64,000 nt of DNA from an uncultured Bacteroidales bacterium (GTDB lineage: Bacteria > Bacteroidota > Bacteroidia > Bacteroidales > Marinilabiliaceae). Where the stretch lies: assembly GCA_934699135.1 (NCBI GenBank), contig CAKUVM010000002.1, positions 62,001 through 126,000 on the forward strand, in the 5' to 3' direction. The translations under genes and the position numbers were made by a program. The notes below the pieces were generated by a model. It made no database searches. It was given only the letters and a program-made list of their open reading frames with translations, and was not told the DNA's origin. Shown piece after piece: positions 52,503 to 60,766 of the stretch. The first letter of the stretch is position 1. Every line of letters starts with the position of its first letter.

Positions 52503-54392
52503 ATGAGCGTAGAGATGGGACAAGACTACCGTCACCTTAGCGAGGCCGAGGTGCGGACACTCAGAGAGCGGGGCTGCACGGCCACCAACTGGGCGGACGT
52601 GATGGTGCGCGGCCAGTTCGCCGCCGAGCGCATGACGGGCGTGAGCTTCGTGGGCGCGGTGCGCCTGGGAGACATGGGCGGCACGGTGCACGTGACGACG
52701 CCGGGGCTAGACATGGGGCGGATGGAGTCCGCCATTGTCCGCGCCACGCTCAAAGACGTCACGCTTGGCGACTGGTTCTACATCCAAGACGTCAACCTGC
52801 TGGCGGACTACACCATAGGCGGACGTTTTGTGGCCATTGGCTGCGGACGCATCGTGGGCGGAGACGGGCCTTTCGGCATAGGCGCGCGCGTGAGCGTGGT
52901 GAACGAGGGCGGTGGTCGCGAGGTGTCGCTCTCGGCCTCGCTCACGTCAAACATAGCCTACTGCGTGGCCATGCACCGCTACGTCAGCGGCCTTGTGGAG
53001 GGCTATGAGCGCCTGACTCGGCAGGAAGCCGCCGATGCCCGCGCCGAGATTGGCAAAGACGTCCACATTTTCTCCACCCGCGCGGTGGAGGGCGTGAGGA
53101 TAGGCACCCGCGCGGTGGTGGACGGCGCTTCGGCGTTGCGCCGCGGCACCATTGTCTCGGCCCCTGAGCAGCCCACGCTGGTGGGGGCCGACGTGACGGC
53201 CGAGGACTTCGTCTTTGCCGAGGGAGCCACGGTGGATGGCGGCTCAAAGCTGAAAAATTGCTTCGTGGGCCAGTGCGTCACCGTAGGCCGCGGTTTTGTG
53301 GGGGAGAACCTGCTGGCGTTCGCCAACAGCGAGCTTCTGTGCGGCGAGGCCGTCTCCGTGTTAGCCGGCCCATATACCGTGAGCCATCACAAAGGCTCGC
53401 TGCTCATTGCCGCCGCCTACTCATTCTACAACGCCGGCAGCTCGACCAACGGCAGCAACCATCATTATCGCCTGGGCCCCATAGAGCAGGCGGTATATGA
53501 CCGCGGGGCCAAGACGGGCTCCGGGGCCTACGTCTTGGAGCCGGCCCACATCGGGGCTTTCACCATGGTGGTGGGGCATCACCGGACGAACCCCGACACC
53601 AGGGCGTTCCCGTTCTCCGTCTTGGCCGAGCGCGACGGCGAGAGCCATCTCATTGTGGCTCAAAACCTGCGCACTATGGGGCTGTTCCGAGACGGACTCA
53701 AGTGGAAGAGCCGCGACAGGCGCAAGATAAAGAGCGACGCCATAAGCTACGACATCCTCAACCCCATAACCGCGAGCCTCATGATGGAGGCCGTGCGCCG
53801 CATTGAGGGCGGGCTGATGGAGAGCAGGTCAGAGCACCTGATAGAGGGCGGGCTGCGAATCCGCCGCGCCTTGCTTCCCCGCGCCGCGGCGGCCTACCGC
53901 TCTGCCATTGACATATACGTGGCCAAGGCCTACGCCCATGACGGGGGCAAGAGCGAGAGCCTAGACTGCGAGTGGGCCGACGCCGGCGGCCTCGTGGCCC
54001 CGCTGCCGAAAATCCGCGACATAGAGCGCAAGATTGCCGACGGGGCCTACGCCAACGTGGCCCAGATCGGGGCCGACTTCCGCGACCTGGCCGAGAAGGC
54101 TAAAGGGATGGCCATACGCTGGTGTGTGGGCCGCGCCAGAGAGTGGTATGGCTACACCGATACCGAAGACGACGTGAAAGACGCCATCCAACACGTGGCG
54201 GAGGCCTGTCATAACCTCAAGGAGGCCACGCTGGCCGACGCCACGCGCGAATGGGGAGCGAAGATGAAGACGAGCTACGGCCTTGACGGCACAGACGAGG
54301 AGCAAGACCGCGACTTTGCCGCCCTGCGCGGCGACTTTGAGCAAAACGCCGACGTGAGGGAGTGCCGCAAATATTATGACGAGACATGGTGA
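52503..54392 (+). CDS. DUF4954 family protein with left-handed beta-helix hexapeptide repeats
   Basis: A 629-residue soluble protein. From about 65 to 350 it shows repeated short strands with hydrophobic residues every six positions (VTLGDWFYIQDVNLLADYTIGGRFVAIG, then VLVGADVTAEDFVFAEG-like), typical of acyltransferase-like left-handed helices. It keeps NAGSSTNGSNHHYRLGPIEQAVYDRGAKTG (about 307-336), a signature of DUF4954. The C-terminal 200 residues are helical. Activity is unknown; resemblance to sugar nucleotidyl- or acyltransferases is only structural. It is the last gene of the block, 21 nt after the YfhO-like gene. Confidence 0.82.
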   Translation: MSVEMGQDYRHLSEAEVRTLRERGCTATNWADVMVRGQFAAERMTGVSFVGAVRLGDMGGTVHVTTPGLDMGRMESAIVRATLKDVTLGDWFYIQDVNLLADYTIGGRFVAIGCGRIVGGDGPFGIGARVSVVNEGGGREVSLSASLTSNIAYCVAMHRYVSGLVEGYERLTRQEAADARAEIGKDVHIFSTRAVEGVRIGTRAVVDGASALRRGTIVSAPEQPTLVGADVTAEDFVFAEGATVDGGSKLKNCFVGQCVTVGRGFVGENLLAFANSELLCGEAVSVLAGPYTVSHHKGSLLIAAAYSFYNAGSSTNGSNHHYRLGPIEQAVYDRGAKTGSGAYVLEPAHIGAFTMVVGHHRTNPDTRAFPFSVLAERDGESHLIVAQNLRTMGLFRDGLKWKSRDRRKIKSDAISYDILNPITASLMMEAVRRIEGGLMESRSEHLIEGGLRIRRALLPRAAAAYRSAIDIYVAKAYAHDGGKSESLDCEWADAGGLVAPLPKIRDIERKIADGAYANVAQIGADFRDLAEKAKGMAIRWCVGRAREWYGYTDTEDDVKDAIQHVAEACHNLKEATLADATREWGAKMKTSYGLDGTDEEQDRDFAALRGDFEQNADVRECRKYYDETW

Positions 54393-54438
54393 GCCTGCGG
54401 CTCACACCCTCTAAAAAGGCTACGCAAAGGGGTTTAGG

Positions 54439-54470
54439 TCTGCTTTGTAGAAATAAAATTTGTATTTTTG
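54439..54470 (+). promoter_or_regulatory. Promoter of fabH
   Basis: TATTTTTG (54463-54470) matches the -7 consensus, and TCTG (54439-54442, one mismatch to TTTG) lies 20 nt upstream. The predicted leader to the ATG at 54543 is about 65 nt. Confidence 0.5.
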
Positions 54471-54542
54471 CGGCTCGTGGGCCGGCTTGTGGCCGGCCAC
54501 TTCCCAGACCAACAGATAAGGAACAAACACCATTTGATAAGA

Positions 54543-55544
54543 ATGTCAAAGATAAACGCAGTAATCACGGGCGTGGGCGCGTTCACTCCCGAGTATCGCC
54601 TCACAAACGATGAGCTCAGCCGCATGGTGGACACCAACGACGAGTGGATTATGACCCGCGTGGGCATCAGAGAGCGCAGAATCCTCAAAGAGAACGAGGG
54701 CGTAGGGGCGTCGGACATGGGCGTCAAGGCCATAGAGGATCTCGTGAGGAAGACTGGTCTTGACCTCCAGACGGTAGACATGGTGGTCTGCACCACAGTG
54801 ACGGGCGACATGGTGCTGCCCGCAACGGCCGCCATCATCTGCGACAAAGTGGGAATCCACAAAGCATTGGCCTTCGACATAAACGGAGCCTGCTCCGGCT
54901 TCCTCTATGGCCTCGACCTGGTGAGCCAATATATCCGCTCCGGCTCCAAGAAGAAAGTCATACTCGTCAGCACCGAGAAGATGTCATCCATCGTTGACTA
55001 CACCGACCGCACCACGTGCGTGCTCTTCGGCGACGCCGCCACGGCCGTCCTTGTGGAGCCAACGGAAGAGGAGGTGGGCCTTATGGACAGCAACCTCCAC
55101 ACCGACGGCTTTGGCCGCGAGTGGCTCAAGATTCCCGCCGGCGGCTCAGCCATGCCTGCCAGCCATGAGACGGTGGACGGCCACAAGCACTTTGTGTATC
55201 AAGAGGGCAAGCAAGTGTTCAAGTATGCCGTGACATATATGGCGGATGCCACGGTTGACGTGATGAAACGCAACAACCTGACGGCAGACGGCGTGGCATG
55301 GCTGGTGCCCCACCAGGCCAACCTGCGCATCATATCCGCCACGCAGGAGCGCATGGGCATCCCGGCCGAGAAAGTGATGATAAACATCCAGAAATACGGC
55401 AACACCACCAGCGCGACCATCCCCCTCTGCCTATATGAGTGGGAGAAGCAGCTCAAGAAGGGCGACAACCTCATCTTGGCCGCCTTTGGCGCAGGCTTCA
55501 CGTGGGGCGCGCTCTACATCAAGTGGGGCTACGACACCAAATAA
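54543..55544 (+). CDS. fabH: 3-oxoacyl-[acyl-carrier-protein] synthase III
   Basis: A 333-residue ketoacyl synthase that starts fatty-acid chains from acyl-CoA and malonyl-ACP. The catalytic triad is intact: Cys117 in [12 protein letters not shown], His257 in VPHQANLRI and Asn287 in KYGNTTSA. The opening [19 protein letters not shown] and TRVGIRERR are family signatures. The ATG at 54543 lies after the promoter; the longer in-frame start at 54468 would overlap it. The gene is flanked by its own promoter and terminator and is not attached to rpmF. Confidence 0.96.
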   Translation: MSKINAVITGVGAFTPEYRLTNDELSRMVDTNDEWIMTRVGIRERRILKENEGVGASDMGVKAIEDLVRKTGLDLQTVDMVVCTTVTGDMVLPATAAIICDKVGIHKALAFDINGACSGFLYGLDLVSQYIRSGSKKKVILVSTEKMSSIVDYTDRTTCVLFGDAATAVLVEPTEEEVGLMDSNLHTDGFGREWLKIPAGGSAMPASHETVDGHKHFVYQEGKQVFKYAVTYMADATVDVMKRNNLTADGVAWLVPHQANLRIISATQERMGIPAEKVMINIQKYGNTTSATIPLCLYEWEKQLKKGDNLILAAFGAGFTWGALYIKWGYDTK

Positions 55545-55568
55545 GATATCTGGCCAACACGGCAAGAA

Positions 55569-55604
55569 GCCGCCACCCGCGCCCCCGCGGGTGGCGGCCT
55601 TTTT
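55569..55604 (+). terminator. Rho-independent terminator of fabH
   Basis: A 13-bp perfect stem, GCCGCCACCCGCG (55569-55581) with 55586-55598, a CCCC loop, then CTTTTT. It starts 24 nt after the fabH stop. Confidence 0.88.
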
Positions 55605-55648
55605 ATTGCCGTCGCACAGGCGCATGGTGCCCATACGCATGAGAGACC

Positions 55649-56311
55649 TCATTTCTTCATCATGATGGTGAGGCCGTCGCGGATGGGGACTATCACCTTC
55701 TCCACGCGGGCGTCGGCCGCCACAAAGTCGTTAAACTCCTTGACGGCCCGCGTGTGATGATCTGACGGCCGCGGCGTCTCCAGCACATGGCCGTCCCACA
55801 AGACATTGTCTGCCAAGATGAAGCCGCCCTGGCGCACGCGCGGCAAGATGGCCTCATAATATTCAAGATACTCCCGCTTGTCGGCGTCGATGAAGACGAA
55901 ATCTATCTGCCCGTCAATGGCCTCCAAGGCCTCGGCCAGGGTGCCAATGTGCAGCACCAGCTGGGCCGCGTGTGGGGAGCGGGCGAAAAATCGGCTGATC
56001 AGAGGTTCCAGCTCGTCATTGATCTCCACCGTGTGAAGGCGCGCGGACGGGTCGGAGAGGCCGTCGGCCATAGAGAGGGCGGAATAGCCGGTGAAAGTGC
56101 CGACCTCGAGGATGAGGCGCGGGCGGGCCATACGGACGAGCATTTTCAGCAGCGAGCCTTGCAGGTGGCCAGAGACCATGCGGGGCTGGATGGTGCGCAG
56201 GTGAGTCTGGCGGTCAAGCTCGTGGAGCAACGCGGTCTCGGGGTCGGAATGCTCCAAAAGGTAACGCTCCATCTCTATTGAATTGACACTCTCCATATTG
56301 ACCGTCAGCAA
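55649..56311 (-). CDS. O-methyltransferase family 3 (COMT-like)
   Basis: A 220-residue SAM-dependent methyltransferase. LILEVGTFTGYSALSMADGL (about 66-85) is motif I, VEINDELEP follows, and IDFVFIDADKREYLEYYE (about 136-153) holds the metal-binding Asp pair; GGFILADNVLWDG supplies the third ligand region. The catechol-type divalent metal site therefore looks intact. Substrate unknown; relatives act on catechols or tRNA. It overlaps the end of the M16 peptidase gene by 7 nt if it starts at 56311; ATGs at 56296 and 56272 are alternatives. Confidence 0.87.
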   Translation of the reverse strand: MLTVNMESVNSIEMERYLLEHSDPETALLHELDRQTHLRTIQPRMVSGHLQGSLLKMLVRMARPRLILEVGTFTGYSALSMADGLSDPSARLHTVEINDELEPLISRFFARSPHAAQLVLHIGTLAEALEAIDGQIDFVFIDADKREYLEYYEAILPRVRQGGFILADNVLWDGHVLETPRPSDHHTRAVKEFNDFVAADARVEKVIVPIRDGLTIMMKK

Positions 56312-57522
56312 TATATCAGTCGCGACATTTTCTCGGGCATCAGCACCTTCCGCGCCACAGCTAAGAGGCTCTCCGGAGTCACGCGCTCGCGCACCACGCC
56401 GGCCATCTCATATACCGAGAGCGACTGGCCATAGATGACGACAGAACGCGCCGCGGCCAGCATGAGGCTCTCGCTGTCATCTACCGACATTAGCAGCTGG
56501 CCGACATATTGGCGCATCACCTTGGCGAACCTGGCCGCGGAGAGCGGTGACTGCAGGAGTCCGTCCACCTCGCGGCGCACAATGGACATGGAGCGGGATA
56601 TGTTCTGCTCATCGGTGCCGAAGTAGATGGTGAAGAGGCCGGCGTCGTCAAACGGCGTGTAGTTGGTCTCCACGTTATAGGCTATGCCGTGCCTCTCGCG
56701 CAGAGCCACGGAGAGGCGCGAATTCATGCCTGGCCCGCCCAAGAAGTTGGACAAGACGGCCATAGAGAGCCTGTCTTCAGAGTGACAGTCTGGCGCGGCG
56801 AAGCCCAGTAGCACGTGCCCCTGGTGAGTGTCTCGCTCCTCGCGCTTGTCGAAAATGTTGAATGCGCCGATGCCGGGCCGCCTGGCAGGCCGGATGTTGG
56901 CCGAGTGTTGGCCGAAATATCTCTCCGCCACCCTGATCACCTTGCCTCTTTCTGTGGGGCCGATGAAGACAAACGCCATCTGGTCGGTGCAATGCGCGCG
57001 GGCAATGAAGCGGCGAGCGTCATCGGCAGTGAATGACGACACGGAAGAGGCCGTGCCCAATATGTTGTGTCCCAGCGGCGTGCCTGCGTAGGCCAAGTCT
57101 TCGAACTCATCAAAAATGAGTTCCGACGGGGTGTCTTGGTAACTCGTTATCTCATCAAGAATCACGTCGCGCTCCTTGTCCAGCTCCTTGGCGGGGAAAG
57201 TGGAGCAGAAAGCCATGTCGGCAATGAGCTCCGCCGCCCTGGCCAGATATTCTTCAAGAAAAGAGGCGTGGATGGCCGTCTCGTCTTTGGTGGTGTAGGC
57301 GTTGAGTTCGCCGCCCACCTCGTCGAGCCTGTTGAGAATCTGGTGCGCCGTGCGCTTGGCCGTGCCTTTGAAGACCGTATGCTCCACAAAATGAGCCAAG
57401 CCATGCTCGCCCGCCATCTCGTCTCTTGAGCCCGCGTTTATGACCAGGCCGCAGTGGCACACAGGGCCGGGGGCGGAGAGATGCACCACGCGGATGCCAT
57501 TGGGAAGTGTTGATACTAACAT
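56305..57522 (-). CDS. M16 family zinc metallopeptidase
   Basis: A 405-residue peptidase of the pitrilysin/processing-peptidase type. The inverted zinc motif HFVEH is at about 44-48 (HGLAHFVEHTVFKGTAKRT), with the downstream Glu in the ELDKERDVILDEI segment (about 112-124). The second half is the inactive M16 C-terminal domain (LLGFAAPDCHSEDRLSMAVLSNFLGGPGMNSRL). There is no signal peptide from the ATG at 57522 (MLVSTLPNGIRVVHL), so it may act in the cytoplasm. A -7-like element TATATTTG lies at 57587-57594; the longer start at 57585 is disfavoured. Confidence 0.92.
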   Translation of the reverse strand: MLVSTLPNGIRVVHLSAPGPVCHCGLVINAGSRDEMAGEHGLAHFVEHTVFKGTAKRTAHQILNRLDEVGGELNAYTTKDETAIHASFLEEYLARAAELIADMAFCSTFPAKELDKERDVILDEITSYQDTPSELIFDEFEDLAYAGTPLGHNILGTASSVSSFTADDARRFIARAHCTDQMAFVFIGPTERGKVIRVAERYFGQHSANIRPARRPGIGAFNIFDKREERDTHQGHVLLGFAAPDCHSEDRLSMAVLSNFLGGPGMNSRLSVALRERHGIAYNVETNYTPFDDAGLFTIYFGTDEQNISRSMSIVRREVDGLLQSPLSAARFAKVMRQYVGQLLMSVDDSESLMLAAARSVVIYGQSLSVYEMAGVVRERVTPESLLAVARKVLMPEKMSRLIYC

Positions 57523-57586
57523 CGGGAGATTCGTTTGCCGCACGCCGAGATGCCAGACGAAAAGGAATGCCGACGCACGCGCCACG

Positions 57587-57594
57587 CAAATATA
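57587..57594 (-). promoter_or_regulatory. Possible -7 promoter element for the M16 peptidase-methyltransferase pair
   Basis: TATATTTG on the minus strand matches TAnnTTTG, 65 nt upstream of the ATG at 57522. No -33 match was found. Confidence 0.35.
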
Positions 57595-57654
57595 AGCAAA
57601 AAGGGGGAGGCGCGCCCCGCGCCCCTCCCCCGGTCTCTTGGCGTCAGATGGCGG

Positions 57655-58743
57655 CTATGGAGCCACCGTCACCTTGGCCGAGCCGCCAGCGCCACGAACC
57701 ACGTATACGCCAGGCTCAACGGACAGCCGCCCGGCAACAGTGCGGCCAACGCAAATGCCGCCAAGATTGTAGACATCACACTCTTGGCCATCGTCCACGA
57801 CAATTGAATTGCCCTCGACCGAGACGGAGAGCGATGGAGATGCCACGCTCTTGATAGACGTCTGATTGTATAGCCTAACGTCTATGCTCTCAGGGGCGTC
57901 ACTTGTAAGAGGCGCGTACAACGAGGAAGTCGGGAACGACGCACCCATTTCGGCATCGGCACGACGACGAAAATTGGGCCTGAACGTGGCCAAGCCGCCG
58001 TTTATTGTCCAAGACGATGGATTGCAAAAAAACGAATGCTCCACACCATAGGTGTCTGTGGCCACACACTCCACACCCCTGGCCAACACGATCTTTTTCT
58101 GGGTATCGCTCATATCTTTCTTTATGGCGCCAGACTGGCACCATGCTGAGACATCGTCGGGCGAAGAGCATGAAGTTGTGCGCAGACGCAGGTCTTTGAT
58201 AGAACCGATGCGCTCCACAGAGAAAGAGAAATCTTCAGTCTCAGCTGTCGTCCTGGCAGTGATTACAATAGCCATATCTTGTGGAGCTTGAACTGCCGCC
58301 GCACAATTTGTATTGGAAATTACGATACTCTCACCTATATAATGCTCATCTTTGTCATCTCCCAACGTTAACATATTCTGATCGACATATTCCCCCGTAT
58401 CATATTTTTTTGCTAAGATTCTTAGCAACTCTTTTGAAAGGCCCGCAACACAGAAAGCCACAGGGCCGTCAGGAGAGCCTAAAGAATCATCTCCTTTTGC
58501 CACAAATGCGCTATCAGACAAAAAATTGGACAATATCACCACGTCACCTTTCTTTAATTCCATCATAACGGAGACATAGTATGGACGATTAATCTGCAGG
58601 CTCAAATCGCTCTCTTTGAAGTTGCCTTCGTAGACTGCGTAAGCTTCGGTCTGCAACGTCACAACTCCTGCCTTATTTACAGTTCCTGCGTATGAGAAAA
58701 TACACAGCAAACTCATGAAGAGTACTAATAAAATCCTTTTCAT
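57655..58743 (-). CDS. Secreted protein with type IX secretion C-terminal sorting domain
   Basis: A 362-residue protein from the ATG at 58743 (MKRILLVLFMSLLCIFSYA signal peptide). The first 260 residues are beta-rich and match no family I know. The last 80 residues look like a type A sorting domain of the type IX secretion system: VDDGQECDVYNLGGICVGRT, then LSVEPGVYVVRGAGGSAKVTV. Such proteins are exported through the outer membrane and attached to the surface, with the domain cleaved. The first half of the gene is clearly richer in A and T than its neighbours. It follows the small secreted-protein gene by 43 nt. Confidence 0.75.
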   Translation of the reverse strand: MKRILLVLFMSLLCIFSYAGTVNKAGVVTLQTEAYAVYEGNFKESDLSLQINRPYYVSVMMELKKGDVVILSNFLSDSAFVAKGDDSLGSPDGPVAFCVAGLSKELLRILAKKYDTGEYVDQNMLTLGDDKDEHYIGESIVISNTNCAAAVQAPQDMAIVITARTTAETEDFSFSVERIGSIKDLRLRTTSCSSPDDVSAWCQSGAIKKDMSDTQKKIVLARGVECVATDTYGVEHSFFCNPSSWTINGGLATFRPNFRRRADAEMGASFPTSSLYAPLTSDAPESIDVRLYNQTSIKSVASPSLSVSVEGNSIVVDDGQECDVYNLGGICVGRTVAGRLSVEPGVYVVRGAGGSAKVTVAP

Positions 58744-58786
58744 CGCATAAGTTTTTTGAATGAAACTGAATTGTCTTTGTCTGACA

Positions 58787-59077
58787 CTACGAAATATAAC
58801 TAGCGTAGCTAGACTCATAGGTTTTTCCTGCTTTGGGCTTGATCACTGCCTGCGTACTCGTTTGGCTCACAATCTCAATGCCCCCCACGGCAGACCACGA
58901 CACTTGCATGCCGGAAATTTGAGGCAAAACGGCGGTAACCGTCTCGCCCGGCGACGACGCGGAGATCGCAAACTCCGAGACATGCTTGCCCTTATAGAAT
59001 ATGCCATAGTCGTCTTGCGCACGGCAAAACGAAACGGCAGTCCATAAGGACATCAACAAAAGAAAAGTCCTCTTCAT
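58787..59077 (-). CDS. Small secreted protein with Ig-like sequence, function unknown
   Basis: A 96-residue protein with a signal peptide (MKRTFLLLMSLWTAVSFCRA). The mature part (ISGMQVSWSAVGGIEIVSQT, then AVIKPKAGKTYE) has the strand pattern seen in bacterial Ig-like repeats of Bacteroidetes surface proteins. There is no sorting domain of its own. It ends abruptly compared with a full Ig fold plus tail, so it may be a remnant of a longer gene. It shares strand and spacing with the sorting-domain protein gene downstream. Confidence 0.6.
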   Translation of the reverse strand: MKRTFLLLMSLWTAVSFCRAQDDYGIFYKGKHVSEFAISASSPGETVTAVLPQISGMQVSWSAVGGIEIVSQTSTQAVIKPKAGKTYESSYASYIS

Positions 59078-59406
59078 AGGCTAATTGTTTCATTTAAACG
59101 AATGATGGATTTTAAATCTCTGCCTTGGCGATCCGACCCTGTCAGCGCGCCAGGCTCTTCAGTTGGCCATATCTTTTTGAGGTGATGGAAACTTGGTGTT
59201 CGCTACTTCATAAGATCTGCTTTAATGCGGGAGTTGATTTACACAAATATACATAAAAAAATAACGGTGGCGTTTTTTGTAATATTTTAATATAACATCT
59301 TCAGGGGAAAGCGGCGGAGGGGAAATGTATGTTTTGAAAATGCTGCTTGCGTATTGCAGCAGAGCTTTTCAAAACCCTTGATCTTCTCATAGTATGAGTA
59401 GACTCA
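59078..59406. other. AT-rich intergenic region with a -7 match and a hairpin
   Basis: No gene is seen in these 329 nt. TATATTTG on the minus strand (59244-59251) is a possible promoter for the small secreted-protein gene, with a leader of about 160 nt. At 59331-59375 GTTTTGAAAA and TTTTCAAAAC form a perfect 10-bp outer stem, with an inner TGCTGC/GCAGCA stem and a 4-nt bulge. This hairpin may end the methyltransferase transcript 31 nt after its stop. Confidence 0.45.
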
Positions 59407-60651
59407 TTATCCTTTTGTTTCATCTTCCTTAAACTTCGCGATGGACTTTAAGATTGCCAAACCCACAGCCTTGCCCAGGAGTGGCGGAACGGCATTGCCA
59501 ATCTGGACCAGCTGCTTGCTTTTCCCGCCCATGAAGATGAAATCGTCTGGGAAAGACTGCAGGCGGGCCATTTCTCTTGCAGTCAGGACACGCGGAAGCT
59601 TCGGGTGGACGTTGACGCCCCCATGGTTCTCCTTTATGGTGCAACTTGGCTGATTCCACGGACACCTCTTCCATGCGTCAGAGTATCCCTTATAGAGGCT
59701 CTGCCCTTCCGGCAACTCACGCAAACGCCGCTCCATATCCGGCCTATGATGGGTCGGCTCATGGTTAAAAGCCGGATCGGCAGGACGGCTCATAAGATCC
59801 GCAATGGCCATACCCGTCGTGACGTAGTCCTGCGGTTGCAAGATAGGTTTCGGATGAAAATTTATGGCTCCAATACGATTTCCGATAAAAATCACCCTCT
59901 CGCGTTTTTGAGGCGTATAATAGTCCGCCGCGCATAGTGTGGCCACATTCATCTTATAGCCTATCGCCGCATAGTCGTCTATTATCTTTTGCTCCACTCG
60001 CCCTCCAAGCATACTGCGCAGCCCCTTGACGTTCTCACATATCACATACTCTGGCTGCAGGTTCTTTACAATCTCCAGCATCTCTTTATACAAGGAGTTC
60101 CTTGGATCGTCTTCGATCCTATTGCCAGCCATGCTAAAGCCCTGGCAAGGGAAACCACCGGCCACTACCGTAAGTTGGCGCTCTTTCAGGCGTGAGGACA
60201 CGGCCTCATAAAATTCATTCTTCTTTTCCTGTAGCCTGATGTCGCCATTAACAAACGGGTGCGAAAAGTTCCTGCGGTATGTTTGCCCCGCCTCGTCAAA
60301 CCAATCCAAACCGCAAATTCCCTCCAAGCCTGCCATCTCTAAGCCTTTGCTCAAACCTCCCGCGCCACAGAACAGGTCCACAAAAGTCTCGCCGGACGTT
60401 TTGGGGCTTTGCCAATCATCCGCTATCTCAACCCAATTGACATCCCGTTTCACTCTTAATTTATTAACCTTGCGATCTTCTCCCCCTCGCCGATTCTTTT
60501 CAAAGTCGCAAAAATCAGTCTCACTTACCTTCAGCACTCCTCCACGGCGTACTGAAGATATTGCCCCAGATGCCACGAGGCGGCGAACTGCCTTTACGGT
60601 GGTGCCTAATTTTTCGGAGACTTGCTCTATGCTATATAGTTGCGCTTTCAT
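59407..60651 (-). CDS. DNA (cytosine-5) methyltransferase with N-terminal helix-turn-helix
   Basis: A 414-residue C5-cytosine methyltransferase. Motifs are complete: I FVDLFCGAGGLSKGLE (90-105), IV GGFPCQGFSMAG with catalytic Cys169, VI YVICENVKGL, VIII TPQKRERVIFIG, and IX-X LTAREMARLQSFPDDF and QIGNAVPPLLGKAVG. Residues 5-50 (YSIEQVSEKLGTTVKAVRRLVASGAIS) form an excisionase/MerR-like HTH of the helix_turn_helix_17 type, which could bind its own promoter. No restriction endonuclease gene is adjacent in the window. The gene is AT-richer than recA next door, suggesting transfer. Target sequence unknown. Confidence 0.9.
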   Translation of the reverse strand: MKAQLYSIEQVSEKLGTTVKAVRRLVASGAISSVRRGGVLKVSETDFCDFEKNRRGGEDRKVNKLRVKRDVNWVEIADDWQSPKTSGETFVDLFCGAGGLSKGLEMAGLEGICGLDWFDEAGQTYRRNFSHPFVNGDIRLQEKKNEFYEAVSSRLKERQLTVVAGGFPCQGFSMAGNRIEDDPRNSLYKEMLEIVKNLQPEYVICENVKGLRSMLGGRVEQKIIDDYAAIGYKMNVATLCAADYYTPQKRERVIFIGNRIGAINFHPKPILQPQDYVTTGMAIADLMSRPADPAFNHEPTHHRPDMERRLRELPEGQSLYKGYSDAWKRCPWNQPSCTIKENHGGVNVHPKLPRVLTAREMARLQSFPDDFIFMGGKSKQLVQIGNAVPPLLGKAVGLAILKSIAKFKEDETKG

Positions 60652-60706
60652 AATTCACTTTCTGATAATCATACAAAAGAAAGCCTGTCGCCCGCCTGCC
60701 AGATTT

Positions 60707-60754
60707 AAACAATGGGGTGGCGCCCCCATTGTTAAGGACACCACCCCATTGTTT
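60707..60754 (-). terminator. recA terminator-like inverted repeats with two alternative stems
   Basis: AAACAATGGGGTGG (60707-60720) pairs perfectly with 60741-60754 (14 bp). The inner CCCCATTGTT (60724-60733) can instead pair with 60708-60717 (10 bp, 6-nt loop). The two folds exclude each other. On the minus strand the repeat is followed by TTTAAATCT; it lies 13 nt after the recA stop and upstream of the methyltransferase gene. Confidence 0.55.
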
Positions 60755-60766
60755 CTTTATGCAATG

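Noticed and set aside
59407..60651. Complete restriction-modification or phage-defence system around the methyltransferase
   Set aside because: Neighbours are recA and two secreted-protein genes; no endonuclease, helicase or toxin-like gene is present in the window.
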